A DNA stretch of 64,000 bases from Methanobacterium sp. UBA294 (GTDB lineage: Archaea > Methanobacteriota > Methanobacteria > Methanobacteriales > Methanobacteriaceae). Positions within the stretch are counted from its first letter, which is position 1; every line of letters starts with the position of its first letter. The DNA lies in contig DACB01000006.1 of the NCBI GenBank assembly GCA_002494495.1, positions 1 to 64,000 on the forward strand, given 5' to 3'. Both the position numbers and the translations under genes were made by a program. Under the pieces are notes generated by a model. That model was not told where the DNA came from. It saw only the letters and a program-made list of their open reading frames with translations, and did no database searches. This document shows, piece after piece, positions 16,968 to 26,432 of this stretch.

Positions 16968-18533
16968 CTAATTGTCATTTAATTCTGTTTTTTGAATAAG
17001 ATTTTCTATCTTATCTAAAGATAAAGTAGCTATTGTTGCTGTTTCATTATGACCTAATTCCTGCGAAAGGTCCATTAATTTTTGAAGTGAATCTTTTACT
17101 TTATTTATCAGTTTATCAAGGGCAAGGATATTCATTTCATTCCAGATGGCTATTCGTCCAATTTCCCATAAGTATTCTGCGATTCGGTTGGTGTTATGGT
17201 TCATATTCGCTTTTAGAGTATATACGCCCATATTGTATAGATAATCTACAATCATCAAGGTAGTGTTTACTAAATTATTGGTTATTGCTAATTTTCCAAC
17301 ATCTCCTAGAGAGTTAACTGCGTGAAATACCGACTGATTTAAAGAATGCTTTATGGATAATATACCAATTTCCTCAATGGTCCCTGCAATACCCACAGTT
17401 ACTTCCAGATCTTGTGGTGAAAGTTTAGTGGTGGCCCTTCCTATTATGCCCAATGAATTGATAGATACAGTTGCTGCAAAATCAAGATCATATTTAACTG
17501 CATCGCGCCCAATATCTGCTATGAAGTCTGTGATATTAACTATTGAATCCTCATGTTCTCTTTTAATAACCACCCTACAAATATTCTTAAGACTGTTAAT
17601 AGATTCTCCAGTGATATTTTCAATTTTTTCATGTACTGCCTTTTTTCCTATCATAAAGATGGCTGATGTAACTTCTAAAACAGAATCTTCATCATCTCGA
17701 CTGGCACCTAATTTACCAACCCTTTCCAAGTGGATGAATATATGTTTTGTGATGGTTATGTTGTCATTATCGAAATCATCGGTATTTAATAAATCAATCA
17801 AATAATTTTCCAGAACCTTCAAGCCGTATCTGGTTGTTTCATAATCATATTTCATCATAGACCCGTGGATCATATCTATTATTGGCTGAATAGGGTCTTT
17901 ATCAATCTCTGTCACTGGTCTTAAAATGTCTGGGTGAAGATAGGAAAAGCTTAAGGATGTGGCGCTTCTGGCCACAATGTTTTCTGATTCAGAAATGCCA
18001 GTTAAAATATTTTCTCTGGTAACCCTTTCTGCAAAGCGGTTAATAACAGTAGAAGGCTTCATTATATCTAGAGAACTAAGTATATAGGGAATTAAGGCAC
18101 CAAAAGCAACAATTGAAATGAAAAATGCGATCCAGACTGTTGTTTCATATATTGCTAGGCCACTTTGAGCTATAACATCTAAAAACTTTAGTACGGTCAT
18201 TCCATAAACGATTGCCAAAATATAGGTACTTATAACAATCCAAATTGCCGGGGATTGTTTGAACATATCTATGACTCTGGTGGAATATGAAGAAGCAGTA
18301 AGCTCAATAACCACCAGACTCATGCTGATGACTATTGCAATTATGGTGGCTAAACTTGACACAATTGTACTTAAAAGATATCTTACGCTATCAATTTGGG
18401 CATAGGCATATGGAGGAATAAATACGTAAATAAAAATAGATGCAAATAGAATTAATATAAATGATACTACAAAATATAGTTTGAATTTCATTGACAATGC
18501 AGATGAAGGATAATCATTAGACATACTAATCAT
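16968..18533 (-). CDS. DUF2254 membrane protein
   Basis: This 521-residue protein starts with about four membrane helices in residues 15-170, including the DUF2254 stretch with SLATIIAIVISMSLVVIELTASSYSTRV. The rest, about residues 190-510, is a soluble helical region with repeated patterns ending in motifs like SINSL/GIIGRA and AVNSLGDVGKLA, like HEAT-type helical repeats. DUF2254 has no assigned function; a role in membrane stress or transport has been proposed by annotation only. Alternative ATG at 18524. Confidence 0.8.
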   Translation of the reverse strand: MISMSNDYPSSALSMKFKLYFVVSFILILFASIFIYVFIPPYAYAQIDSVRYLLSTIVSSLATIIAIVISMSLVVIELTASSYSTRVIDMFKQSPAIWIVISTYILAIVYGMTVLKFLDVIAQSGLAIYETTVWIAFFISIVAFGALIPYILSSLDIMKPSTVINRFAERVTRENILTGISESENIVARSATSLSFSYLHPDILRPVTEIDKDPIQPIIDMIHGSMMKYDYETTRYGLKVLENYLIDLLNTDDFDNDNITITKHIFIHLERVGKLGASRDDEDSVLEVTSAIFMIGKKAVHEKIENITGESINSLKNICRVVIKREHEDSIVNITDFIADIGRDAVKYDLDFAATVSINSLGIIGRATTKLSPQDLEVTVGIAGTIEEIGILSIKHSLNQSVFHAVNSLGDVGKLAITNNLVNTTLMIVDYLYNMGVYTLKANMNHNTNRIAEYLWEIGRIAIWNEMNILALDKLINKVKDSLQKLMDLSQELGHNETATIATLSLDKIENLIQKTELNDN

Positions 18534-18618
18534 ATTTTGTGTTTTTAACTAAAATATTTAATCAATTTAATTGGAAAAATGAACCGGGCATGTTAGATGA
18601 CATAATTAAACTAGTGTT

Positions 18619-18681
18619 ATTGAGATATCTAAACCTTTTAGAGATATTTAAAACCGCCCTGGTATTGAGATATTTAAAAAT
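18619..18681. repeat. Three short AT-rich direct repeats
   Basis: Copies of (ATTG)AGATAT(C/T)TAAA occur at 18619-18634, 18640-18654 and 18664-18681. They lie between the start of the DUF2254 gene and the end of the AspA-like gene, upstream of DUF2254 on the minus strand. They could be operator-like, or only remnants of slippage. Confidence 0.55.
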
Positions 18682-18713
18682 ACTTTTTAAAAATACTTCA
18701 TTGTATCTATACT

Positions 18714-19544
18714 TCATATTATCCCATGATAATTTAAAAATTCTTTCATCTGGTTGTGTGAAACTTCAATAGCTTCATTCGAAGCCACACCATCGGATGA
18801 TTTCACTTCACAGAGTATTGTTGGAATGTTTTTATTGTTAGCTGCAGCGATGAGTGTTCCCGGGTTATAAATAAGGGCCATCAATTCTGAGTTTGATTTC
18901 TTATTGATGTAAACTGCCATTTTTGAACTTTGAATATTAAGGAAGTAAATCACTGCGTCTTTCTTAGGATGTGTGCTGGTAGCATGAAAATCAGCTAATG
19001 CATCAATTTGAAGTTCCAGTGCCATGTTTAAAATGGTATTGGTTGGGGTACCTTGGGTATCAGCTACTAAATTCAGGTTTTCTCCGTTATATAATTTAGA
19101 ATTCTGGGCACTTGCCTTGGGGGCACTGAAGGGGATTATGTATACTGTTCCATTTACACTGGTTTCATTTAACTCATTAATTAGATTTATAGCAGCTATT
19201 TGGGGAGGTAGTTCATTTCCATGAACACCGGCAGTAAGCATAACTCGTGGCATTGATCCATCTCCTAATTTAATAATTGGGGCTCCAATTTTTGAAGTTT
19301 CAATTATTGCACTGTTTAGGGGATTTTCAGATAAATATTTTATGATTTCAATATTCTTGGAAACATCACCCCCCTGTATTTCGTTGATAATTCCCACATC
19401 TGCTTCTTGAAAATCACCAGTTTTAACAGTTTGATTTCTAACCAGCATTCTGAGCCAGTAATTGAAATTACCCATTAATGTGTAATAATAGATTTCCCAG
19501 CGAGTAGGGAGTTTACCCTCTATTGGTAGTTTATTTTTATTCAT
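18714..19544 (-). CDS. Succinylglutamate desuccinylase/aspartoacylase-family hydrolase
   Basis: The 276-residue protein is an M14-like zinc hydrolase of the AstE/AspA family. The zinc motif HGNE (TAGVHGNELPP) is near residue 110, and the third ligand is in DALADFHATST near 180. The catalytic Glu is likely in ILCEVKSSDG near 250. It lacks a signal peptide, though a short hydrophobic patch lies near residue 25. Substrate unknown; relatives remove acyl groups from amino acids or peptides. Confidence 0.8.
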   Translation of the reverse strand: MNKNKLPIEGKLPTRWEIYYYTLMGNFNYWLRMLVRNQTVKTGDFQEADVGIINEIQGGDVSKNIEIIKYLSENPLNSAIIETSKIGAPIIKLGDGSMPRVMLTAGVHGNELPPQIAAINLINELNETSVNGTVYIIPFSAPKASAQNSKLYNGENLNLVADTQGTPTNTILNMALELQIDALADFHATSTHPKKDAVIYFLNIQSSKMAVYINKKSNSELMALIYNPGTLIAAANNKNIPTILCEVKSSDGVASNEAIEVSHNQMKEFLNYHGII

Positions 19545-19652
19545 AAAAAATCCATTCTTTAAATTTAATTGGTTAAAATATGATTCCAGTATCTGCTTTG
19601 ATTCTAATATCTAATTTTTTGATTAAATATATACTTCCTATTAAATAAAGAA

Positions 19653-20318
19653 TCATCTGGTTTTATTTAAATATTTCTGCACCTTTAAATAATCTTTCCA
19701 GTGATTGATGTTTATTAACTCTAGCTTGTCTCTGGCAGGTACACCAAAAAATTCCACGCCATCATTTATCATATCACCTAAAATTGGATTAATATTATCA
19801 TTTTTACCTGGTAAATACTTCTTTAAAATAGAAGAGTGGCAGGCAAATGGCATTCCCAGACCTTCTGTAGTATTAAGGTAACCTATATCTTTACGTGCTA
19901 AAATCGAAACTATATTATCATCAGGATGTCTAAGGGCGGCATCAATGAGTTTTTGCATAGTTTCACTGGAGACAGTAGGTTGGTCTCCTGCAACACACAG
20001 ACATAAACCCTTTTTTACATGATTAACTCCATTTAAAAGAGTTTCTGATAATTCAACATTTTTTTCATTGTTGAAGATAACCTCAACCTTTTTATATGGA
20101 TAATTTTCCAGTACAGTTTTTATCTTTTCACCAGAGTGTCCCAGTATAACTATGGATTTTCCAACGTCTGTTTTCTGGACACATTCTAAAGTATGGACTA
20201 TCACCGGTTTTCCATGGAGGTCTAAAAGTAATTTATTCTGGATTTTAATACCTAATCTTACCTGGTCTTCTTTCATCCGCCTGTTCTTACCAGCGGCTGT
20301 TATAATGGCTGAAATCAT
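19653..20318 (-). CDS. MobA/MocA-like nucleotidyltransferase
   Basis: This 221-residue protein has the NTP-transferase fold. The nucleotide loop AIITAAGKNRRM is at residues 4-15, followed by NKLLLDLHGKPVI with its Lys near 30. The metal-binding Asp is in LCVAGDQPTV near 110. It looks like molybdopterin cytidylyl- or guanylyltransferase relatives, but CTP-type sugar or polyol transferases share the fold, and no molybdenum genes are adjacent. Its neighbours give no clue. Confidence 0.75.
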   Translation of the reverse strand: MISAIITAAGKNRRMKEDQVRLGIKIQNKLLLDLHGKPVIVHTLECVQKTDVGKSIVILGHSGEKIKTVLENYPYKKVEVIFNNEKNVELSETLLNGVNHVKKGLCLCVAGDQPTVSSETMQKLIDAALRHPDDNIVSILARKDIGYLNTTEGLGMPFACHSSILKKYLPGKNDNINPILGDMINDGVEFFGVPARDKLELININHWKDYLKVQKYLNKTR

Positions 20319-20380
20319 TTTTAATAAGTTCCCTATTATTAAAAACTAATATGAAAGAGTGAAAATAAAAAAAAGAATTT

Positions 20381-21571
20381 TTATCTTAATTCGATGATCT
20401 GGACATATATGGAATTCATACCTGCTCCATCAGCACCGCCGTCACTCCACATAACTATTTTAACTGGATAATCTCGGCTATTTAATACCCATATGCCTGT
20501 AACTATATCTACACCGGGGGATATTGCATTCTGATAATCACCAGTAGTTCCTGTTGGTCTGGGGAAGCCAGCTCCTAAAGATGCGTCTCGCAGTGCTCTT
20601 CCCGGCGGGCAGACACCATGACTAGCCCATTTAGATGTGGCGTTGGGGTCTGGGTCATAGACACTATAGTAGAAAACATCGCTACTTCCATAGCCAATGG
20701 TGTGAGGAGGTATGATGGTGTTGTTCCATGCTTTTATAAATTGATTGGCGTTATGGGCTCGGGCAACGTTATCGTATTCTGAGTAGTAGCTCATACCAGT
20801 TGAAGTAGAACTGATCACTTTTTGGTTCTCAGAACCTTCATAGACGGTTATGGGATGTTTACTTGGACGCGTTTTCATTTCATTTAGCACCTCTTCACCG
20901 AAAAGTGAGGCTATTCTATCAGGCACTATTATGTTCCGACCGTCGTTGAAGTTGTAGAGGGCATAGTCGAGAGTGGTATTATTTCCCACAGTTGTACTGT
21001 TGTGCCATTTTTTAAAGTCATCCAAGCTTATGTAATCATTGGGAATGGTATCGTTGCTGAAATCACTTACTGCTACAGATTTTATGGTTTTATTCCCTTG
21101 TTTGATATCTACACCATTTTTAGTTTTAACAGCTATCGTATATGGTTCTTTAAATCCCCAAACAATTGTGGGGTTGGTTACTGTCAATTTACCATTCTTT
21201 ATAGCCAGCATTCCCGGCCCCTTAATATTTTCTGCTTTCCCAGTATCGGAAATTCCGCCACCTGTAATATTTTTAATTGGCATGGGGATGGCTCCAGAGG
21301 TAAGACCAGAATATATTTCCCAGATTTGAAGTTTTTTAGCATATTCAATCAGATATTCGGGATGGTAAACTATGGGTACTTTTCGGACTTTGTTGGTATC
21401 AACTACAGCAGTTCCATTGGTCACAGTTTCTCCTATGGGAAGGATCGCCATTTCTTCTGGATTCTGTTCAGGGATATATTTTGATGTGGCAAGCCCTACA
21501 GGATACATTGCTGCTCCAATTATGATTAAAGCAAGTATAATTAAAAGGGGATGTTTTATGAAACTGGACAT
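20381..21571 (-). CDS. Secreted or membrane-anchored protein, function unknown
   Basis: I do not recognise this 396-residue protein. Residues 8-28 are one hydrophobic helix (a signal or anchor) and the rest is extracellular. The body is rich in Asn, Thr, Ser and Tyr, with many NXS/T sites typical of archaeal surface proteins. GVCPPGRALRDASLGAGFPRPTG near residue 330 is compact and looks conserved. GGAG sits upstream of the ATG. The end VKIVMWSDGGADGAG carries acidic residues that could bind calcium. Probably a cell-surface protein. Confidence 0.65.
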   Translation of the reverse strand: MSSFIKHPLLIILALIIIGAAMYPVGLATSKYIPEQNPEEMAILPIGETVTNGTAVVDTNKVRKVPIVYHPEYLIEYAKKLQIWEIYSGLTSGAIPMPIKNITGGGISDTGKAENIKGPGMLAIKNGKLTVTNPTIVWGFKEPYTIAVKTKNGVDIKQGNKTIKSVAVSDFSNDTIPNDYISLDDFKKWHNSTTVGNNTTLDYALYNFNDGRNIIVPDRIASLFGEEVLNEMKTRPSKHPITVYEGSENQKVISSTSTGMSYYSEYDNVARAHNANQFIKAWNNTIIPPHTIGYGSSDVFYYSVYDPDPNATSKWASHGVCPPGRALRDASLGAGFPRPTGTTGDYQNAISPGVDIVTGIWVLNSRDYPVKIVMWSDGGADGAGMNSIYVQIIELR

Positions 21572-21870
21572 TATAAAACACTCCTATGTTTCTCAGATCT
21601 TTTTAAAAAATCCTTTACTAATTTATAATTTGTTTTTACAATATTATTTCTTATAAAATCAATCATATCCAACAACCTGTTGACTTTATTTTTTTAATCT
21701 AGTTTATCGTGTATTTCTTATTCAATGAGTTGAAATCGTGTATTTATTATCGATTTGTTATATCTAGAATGTTTGTATAACTTTTTATTTATATTTATTG
21801 ACACCAACCGATTTTATATTAATCTTCTCAGATATAAAGAAATATTTTAAACTGTTTGAATCAATATATT
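21572..21870. other. Intergenic region between Mur ligase and secreted protein genes
   Basis: Roughly 300 AT-rich bases upstream of the secreted protein gene, and downstream of the Mur ligase gene. TATCGTGTATTT-like sequence appears twice near 21705 and 21737. No gene is seen. It should contain the promoter of the 20381-21571 gene. Confidence 0.4.
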
Positions 21871-23103
21871 TCAGGAGATACCCTTTAAAATCCGTTTTAT
21901 TTGGGTAATTTTATCCTGTCCGTTTCCACCTATAAATATGGTTCTGTATTTTCCATGATTGGTGGAGATGAAATCTACAATTTCAAAGATGTCTTCTGAA
22001 ACCCTTATTTTCCCTTTGTAACTATTTTTTTCCAGGATTTCCTTTGCTTGACTTGTTGTATCATCAAGTCCTGGGAATAAAACTATATATGGGGGGTTAA
22101 AATTAGCTACTTCTATGAATATATCGAATCTCCAGTATTCCTCTCTTCTGGGGGTTCCCAGGATAGCAAGGTCGAACTTGGTTTCCTGGAATACAGCAGT
22201 AACAGCAGAGACATTGTCGGTTTTTCCTATTATGATCCGTGAATCACCCAGTTTTAATTCTGTAATTCTACCATCTACGGGTTTAAATGATGATAATGAC
22301 TCACATATTTTATCTTCAGGAATATTGAGTATTTTAGATACTGTAAATGCTGCACCAGCATTCATACGATTGTATTTTCCAATTAAATTCAATTTACCAT
22401 TATAAGTATCAAAAAAATTGGGTTTACCTTTTAAAAAGGATTTATTTTTCAACGATGAAAGTAAATCATCATTTTTATTTAAAACTACAGTTTTATCCTT
22501 TATAAAATCATATATTCTTTCCTGGTATTGTTCCATTGAATGGTGCACGTTGATATGGTCCCATCCCAGGTTAGTCACCACCACCAGATCAAAATGAAAG
22601 TTGTGTCTGGAAAAATCAAGGGTCATATCGCAGACTTCCACTATTAAATAGTCGTACTCATCTTGTGAAGCTTCTAACATTAATCTGGTGTATCCATCAA
22701 AACCTCCACCGGCATTTCCACCAACTAAAACCTTAAAACCCGAGTTTGTTAAGATATCCTTTATCATCAAAGCCGTGGTGGTTTTACCATTTGTTCCTGT
22801 AACACCGATGGTGAATATGTCCCTGTGATTGCCCAACACCCTGGAAAATATCTTATTTGGGGATGTTATTTTTTTCAGTACATCCCTTTTCCATAAACTG
22901 GGACTAACTACCACAGCATCTGCACTGTTTATTTTATCCCAGTTGTGACGTCCTAATTCAATCTCGAATCCACCATCATAATTGTCCATGGGGATGTTTA
23001 AATCTTCATTAAGATCAGAAGCATAAACCTGGTGATCGAAATCTAAAAGGGAATGTAGAGCATGAGTTCCTTCAATTCCCAATCCTACCACTGCGACTTT
23101 CAT
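21871..23103 (-). CDS. Mur ligase family ATP-dependent ligase
   Basis: This protein of about 410 residues has a MurCDE layout. An N-terminal Rossmann-like domain starts VAVVGLGIEGTHAL, the central ATPase domain has GVTGTNGKTTTAL near residue 100 and the downstream NLGWDHINVH loop near 190, and a C-terminal ligase domain follows (GRITELKLGDSRIIIGKTDN near 285). In pseudomurein-walled methanogens such enzymes may build the peptide stem; others, such as CfbE, amidate or cyclise cofactor precursors. I cannot decide between these. I choose the ATG at 23103 because GGTG lies just before it; an ATG at 23115 is possible. Confidence 0.75.
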   Translation of the reverse strand: MKVAVVGLGIEGTHALHSLLDFDHQVYASDLNEDLNIPMDNYDGGFEIELGRHNWDKINSADAVVVSPSLWKRDVLKKITSPNKIFSRVLGNHRDIFTIGVTGTNGKTTTALMIKDILTNSGFKVLVGGNAGGGFDGYTRLMLEASQDEYDYLIVEVCDMTLDFSRHNFHFDLVVVTNLGWDHINVHHSMEQYQERIYDFIKDKTVVLNKNDDLLSSLKNKSFLKGKPNFFDTYNGKLNLIGKYNRMNAGAAFTVSKILNIPEDKICESLSSFKPVDGRITELKLGDSRIIIGKTDNVSAVTAVFQETKFDLAILGTPRREEYWRFDIFIEVANFNPPYIVLFPGLDDTTSQAKEILEKNSYKGKIRVSEDIFEIVDFISTNHGKYRTIFIGGNGQDKITQIKRILKGIS

Positions 23104-23140
23104 TTTAGACACCATTAAAATAAAACATAATTATTTTGTT

Positions 23141-23190
23141 AATTTGATTCATTGATAAATATCTTAATTTGACTTGTTGATAAATATCTA
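23141..23190. repeat. 25-bp tandem direct repeat
   Basis: AATTTGA(T/C)T(C/T)(A/G)TTGATAAATATCT plus one base is present at 23141-23165 and 23166-23190, adjacent, with four differences. It lies in the divergent region between the Mur ligase gene and hypD and could act on either promoter. Confidence 0.7.
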
Positions 23191-23328
23191 TTTGTATAAA
23201 ACAATCCTTTTCATTTTAAAAATTTAATAATATTTAAATTTTTTAACATATACATAATATAGTTAAACACTTTAGTTTTAAATAAATTAAACCAAAATTA
23301 ACAATTTATTGTCGCATCGGTGTTACAA

Positions 23329-24393
23329 ATGAAAAATTTAACCAGAGAAATAGTAGAACGCATAGAAAAGATAGCTCAGCCAGTAAAAATAATGCACGTC
23401 TGCGGATCACATGAACATACAATAATGCAGCACGGAATAAGAACACTAATTCCACCAGAAGTGGAAGTTGTTGCCGGTCCAGGCTGCCCAGTTTGTTGTG
23501 TACCCTCCAGGGAAGTGGATGAAATCATGTACTTGGCAAAAAAAGGAGTTACTGTAACCACCTTTGGTGACATGCTCAGGGTGCCGGGAACAAACGGATG
23601 CCTTGCAGATGCCCGGGCAGAAGGAGCAGATGTAAGGATAGTTTACGGGGTTGGTAACGCCGTTGAAATTGCAAATAAAGTGGATAATGAAGTGGTTTTC
23701 ATGGCTGCCGGCTTCGAGACCACCGCACCAACCACTGCATCAGAAATAGCCCAGGGACCGCCGGAAAACTTCTCTTTACTTTCCTGCCACAGATTAATAC
23801 CACCTGCATTGAAATTTCTTATAGAATCAGGGGAGGTTAATTTAACCGCCCTTATAGAGCCGGGGCATGTCTCAACCATAATTGGAACCAAACCTTACGA
23901 AGTATTCTCAGAAAAATATGGAATACCACAGGTAGTAGCAGGGTTCAACCCGTTCGATGTGCTTATAGCAATTTATCTAATATTAAAACAAATTAAGGAT
24001 GAAAATCCACATGTGCAGAATGAGTACAAACGTGCAGTTAGGGATGATGGTAATGTAAAGGCACAGGAGCTCATGGATGAAGTATTCTATATAAAAAACA
24101 AGGAGTGGCGAGGATTCCCCAGCATCCCTGATTCTGTCTATGAGATTAGGGATATGTATTCCCAGTTTAATGCCCGGGAAAAATTTGACATACCTGAATT
24201 AGAAAGCAAAGAAACCGTAACAGGATGTATATGTGGACCAATATTGCGTGGTGTGGCCCGTCCAGAAGACTGCAAATTATTTAGAGAAGAATGCAACCCT
24301 GTAAATCCAATTGGGGCCTGTATGGTGAGTAAAGAAGGAACCTGTAACATAGCATATCGTTACGGTTCCTTAAATGATTACTCCGCCCCATAA
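23329..24393 (+). CDS. hypD: Hydrogenase maturation protein HypD
   Basis: The 354-residue protein is HypD, the iron-sulfur scaffold that, with HypC, assembles the Fe(CN)2CO unit of [NiFe]-hydrogenases. Conserved motifs are complete: CGSHEHT near residue 24, GPGCPVCCVP near 53, GFETTAPTTA near 130, LSCHRLIPPA near 150, and the C-terminal cluster region GCICGPILRG then CKLFREECNP then GACMVSKEGTCNI, which supplies four cysteines for the [4Fe-4S] cluster. I use the ATG at 23329, with GGTG six bases before it. HypC is not in the window. Confidence 0.97.
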   Translation: MKNLTREIVERIEKIAQPVKIMHVCGSHEHTIMQHGIRTLIPPEVEVVAGPGCPVCCVPSREVDEIMYLAKKGVTVTTFGDMLRVPGTNGCLADARAEGADVRIVYGVGNAVEIANKVDNEVVFMAAGFETTAPTTASEIAQGPPENFSLLSCHRLIPPALKFLIESGEVNLTALIEPGHVSTIIGTKPYEVFSEKYGIPQVVAGFNPFDVLIAIYLILKQIKDENPHVQNEYKRAVRDDGNVKAQELMDEVFYIKNKEWRGFPSIPDSVYEIRDMYSQFNAREKFDIPELESKETVTGCICGPILRGVARPEDCKLFREECNPVNPIGACMVSKEGTCNIAYRYGSLNDYSAP

Positions 24394-24410
24394 ATGAGGT
24401 ATTAAATTAC

Positions 24411-25088
24411 ATGGAAGAATATGAAATAAAGGCTCTAGCTCTTGATGTTGATGGAACCATCACGGATAATTCCCGGAAAATATGTGTAAGTGCTATCCAG
24501 GCAATATCTAAAGCTGAAGAAAAGGGAATTCCAGCTATTATTGTCACTGGCAATATTCTATGCGCCGCCAAGATGCTAACCATCATGCTGGGTACCACCG
24601 GAGGAGTGGTATCAGAAAATGGTGGAGTAATAGAATATAATGGTGAAAAGACGTTACTCGGAAATATTGCAGAGTGCCAAAGAGCTTTCGAGTATTTGAA
24701 AACCAAGTACCCGGTTCAAAAGGTTGAATTTTCAGATGAAAGGATTTCTGAAGTTGCAATAATAAGAAATATTAAAGAAGAAATTGTTAAAGAAACATTA
24801 AAGGATTTTAATGTGAAAATTTATGATACCCGGTTTGCCATTCATTTAACAGATCCATCAGTTGATAAAGGGAAATCCTTAAAAATGCTGGCAGCACATA
24901 ACGGCGTGAAAACAGATGATATAATGGCCATAGGCGACAGCGAAAACGATATTGAATTTTTAGAAGTTGCTGGATTAAAGGTGGCTGTCAACAATGCCGA
25001 TGACGAACTTAAAGCTATAGCTGATTATGTGACCAGCGAATCCTATGGTGATGGTGCTGCAGAAGCTATTTACAAGTTTATAATCTAG
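24411..25088 (+). CDS. Archaeal-type phosphoglycolate phosphatase (HAD family)
   Basis: This 225-residue HAD hydrolase has motif I as ALDVDGTITD near residues 9-18, motif II as IIVTGN near 45, and motif IV as AIGDSENDIEFL near 165, with a Cof-type cap. It corresponds to the archaeal phosphoglycolate phosphatase first described from Thermoplasma. It cleaves 2-phosphoglycolate to glycolate and phosphate. It begins 17 bases after hypD with GAGGT before its ATG and is followed by the PmbA-like gene, so these genes are probably co-transcribed. Confidence 0.88.
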   Translation: MEEYEIKALALDVDGTITDNSRKICVSAIQAISKAEEKGIPAIIVTGNILCAAKMLTIMLGTTGGVVSENGGVIEYNGEKTLLGNIAECQRAFEYLKTKYPVQKVEFSDERISEVAIIRNIKEEIVKETLKDFNVKIYDTRFAIHLTDPSVDKGKSLKMLAAHNGVKTDDIMAIGDSENDIEFLEVAGLKVAVNNADDELKAIADYVTSESYGDGAAEAIYKFII

Positions 25089-25127
25089 TAAATTTATTTT
25101 ATATTGAGGATATGAGGTTTAAATAAA

Positions 25128-26432
25128 ATGAAAGAAGATATTGCTGGGGAAACTTTAGAACTGGCCCTTAAATATGTAGATGAAGCAGAAGTTTACCTGG
25201 AAAAAGAAGATAAGATCGAAGTAAATGTTCAAAATCAGAAGGTGGACTTTGCCAAGGAAATCTCCTCATACGGCCTGGGAATAAGGGTGATTAATGAGGG
25301 TAGCATGGGCTTTGCTCATACTACAGACTTATCTAACCTGGAAAAAACTGTTGAAAACGCTGTATTTAATGCAAAATGTAACGAAGCTGATCCTAATTTC
25401 TATTTCACACCCCAATCAAAATATCCTGAGGTATATGGAATCTATGATAAAAAGATCAGGAATTTAGATATAGTAGAAGCAGCTGATTTTGCCAAAGTGA
25501 TGATCCAGACCGCTGTGGAGAAAGAATGTCAGGCAACTTCTGGAGGGGTGCATGCAGGTTATTACACCACCGAAATTGTAAATTCTGAAGGTGTTTATGC
25601 GAAAGATACATCAACCTACTTTTCGGGCCATATATCAGTGAATATTCCAGATGGGGATGGTGTTTCCACAGCCCATGAATCAGACACATCAAGATTCAAA
25701 GATCTTGATCCTGAGAAACTTTCAATGGAGGCCTGCCAGTTAGCTCGGGATTCCAGGGGAGGTAAATCCATAGAAACAGCTGATATTAATGTTTTACTCG
25801 AATGTGATGCAGCGGCTTCCTTAATATTCACCCTGGCAAATGCTTTCAATGCAGATAATGTGCAAAGAGGGAGGTCAATTTTTGTAGATAAAATTGACAA
25901 AAATGTATTATCACCCACACTTAACATATACGATGATGGGACACTTAAAAAGGGGCTTAACAGTTCGATAAGTGATGGTGAGGGATTCCCCAGTCAGAAA
26001 ACAGTTTTAATAGAAGATGGGGTATTAAAAAACTTTATCTATGATCTATATACTGCCCGGAAGTCGAAAGTCCAGAGTACTGGAAATGGAATGAGATCTT
26101 CCTACGCAGACACGCCATCTGTAGGATTCAGCAATTTTATACTGGATTTCAATGAAGGGAAGGAGATATCTGAGATAGAAAATGGATTGAAGGTTAAAGA
26201 TCTACTGGGAGCACACACTGCAAACCCAATATCCGGTGATTTCTCAGTTGAAATTATGAATGGCTTTAAAATTGAAAATGGAGAAGTTGCATATCCAATA
26301 AAGAAGGCCATGTTATCGGGGAATATTTTCCAAGCATTCACCCAGGTATGGGCAGCATCCGCTGAAGCCAAGCAGATGGGACCATTTATCTTACCTCCAA
26401 TTGTCGTAGATAAGCTAAGGGTTGTTGGTTAA
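25128..26432 (+). CDS. TldD/PmbA-family protein, PmbA (TldE) type
   Basis: The 434-residue protein fits the PmbA/TldE side of the TldD-PmbA metalloprotease family. The HEXXXH zinc motif of TldD is absent, as expected for the non-catalytic partner. Characteristic parts include YGLGIRVINEGSMGFAHT near residue 45, SGDFSVEIMNGFKIENG near 370 and the GPFILPPIVVDKLRVVG end. It probably forms a heterodimer with a TldD encoded elsewhere and unfolds or cuts peptides. Its stop overlaps the start of the radical SAM gene by one base, so the two are translationally coupled. Confidence 0.88.
   Translation: MKEDIAGETLELALKYVDEAEVYLEKEDKIEVNVQNQKVDFAKEISSYGLGIRVINEGSMGFAHTTDLSNLEKTVENAVFNAKCNEADPNFYFTPQSKYPEVYGIYDKKIRNLDIVEAADFAKVMIQTAVEKECQATSGGVHAGYYTTEIVNSEGVYAKDTSTYFSGHISVNIPDGDGVSTAHESDTSRFKDLDPEKLSMEACQLARDSRGGKSIETADINVLLECDAAASLIFTLANAFNADNVQRGRSIFVDKIDKNVLSPTLNIYDDGTLKKGLNSSISDGEGFPSQKTVLIEDGVLKNFIYDLYTARKSKVQSTGNGMRSSYADTPSVGFSNFILDFNEGKEISEIENGLKVKDLLGAHTANPISGDFSVEIMNGFKIENGEVAYPIKKAMLSGNIFQAFTQVWAASAEAKQMGPFILPPIVVDKLRVVG

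Noticed and set aside
21871..23103. Calling this Mur ligase CfbE (coenzyme F430 synthetase)
   Set aside because: Its N-terminus does not match my memory of CfbE, and no cfb genes are nearby.
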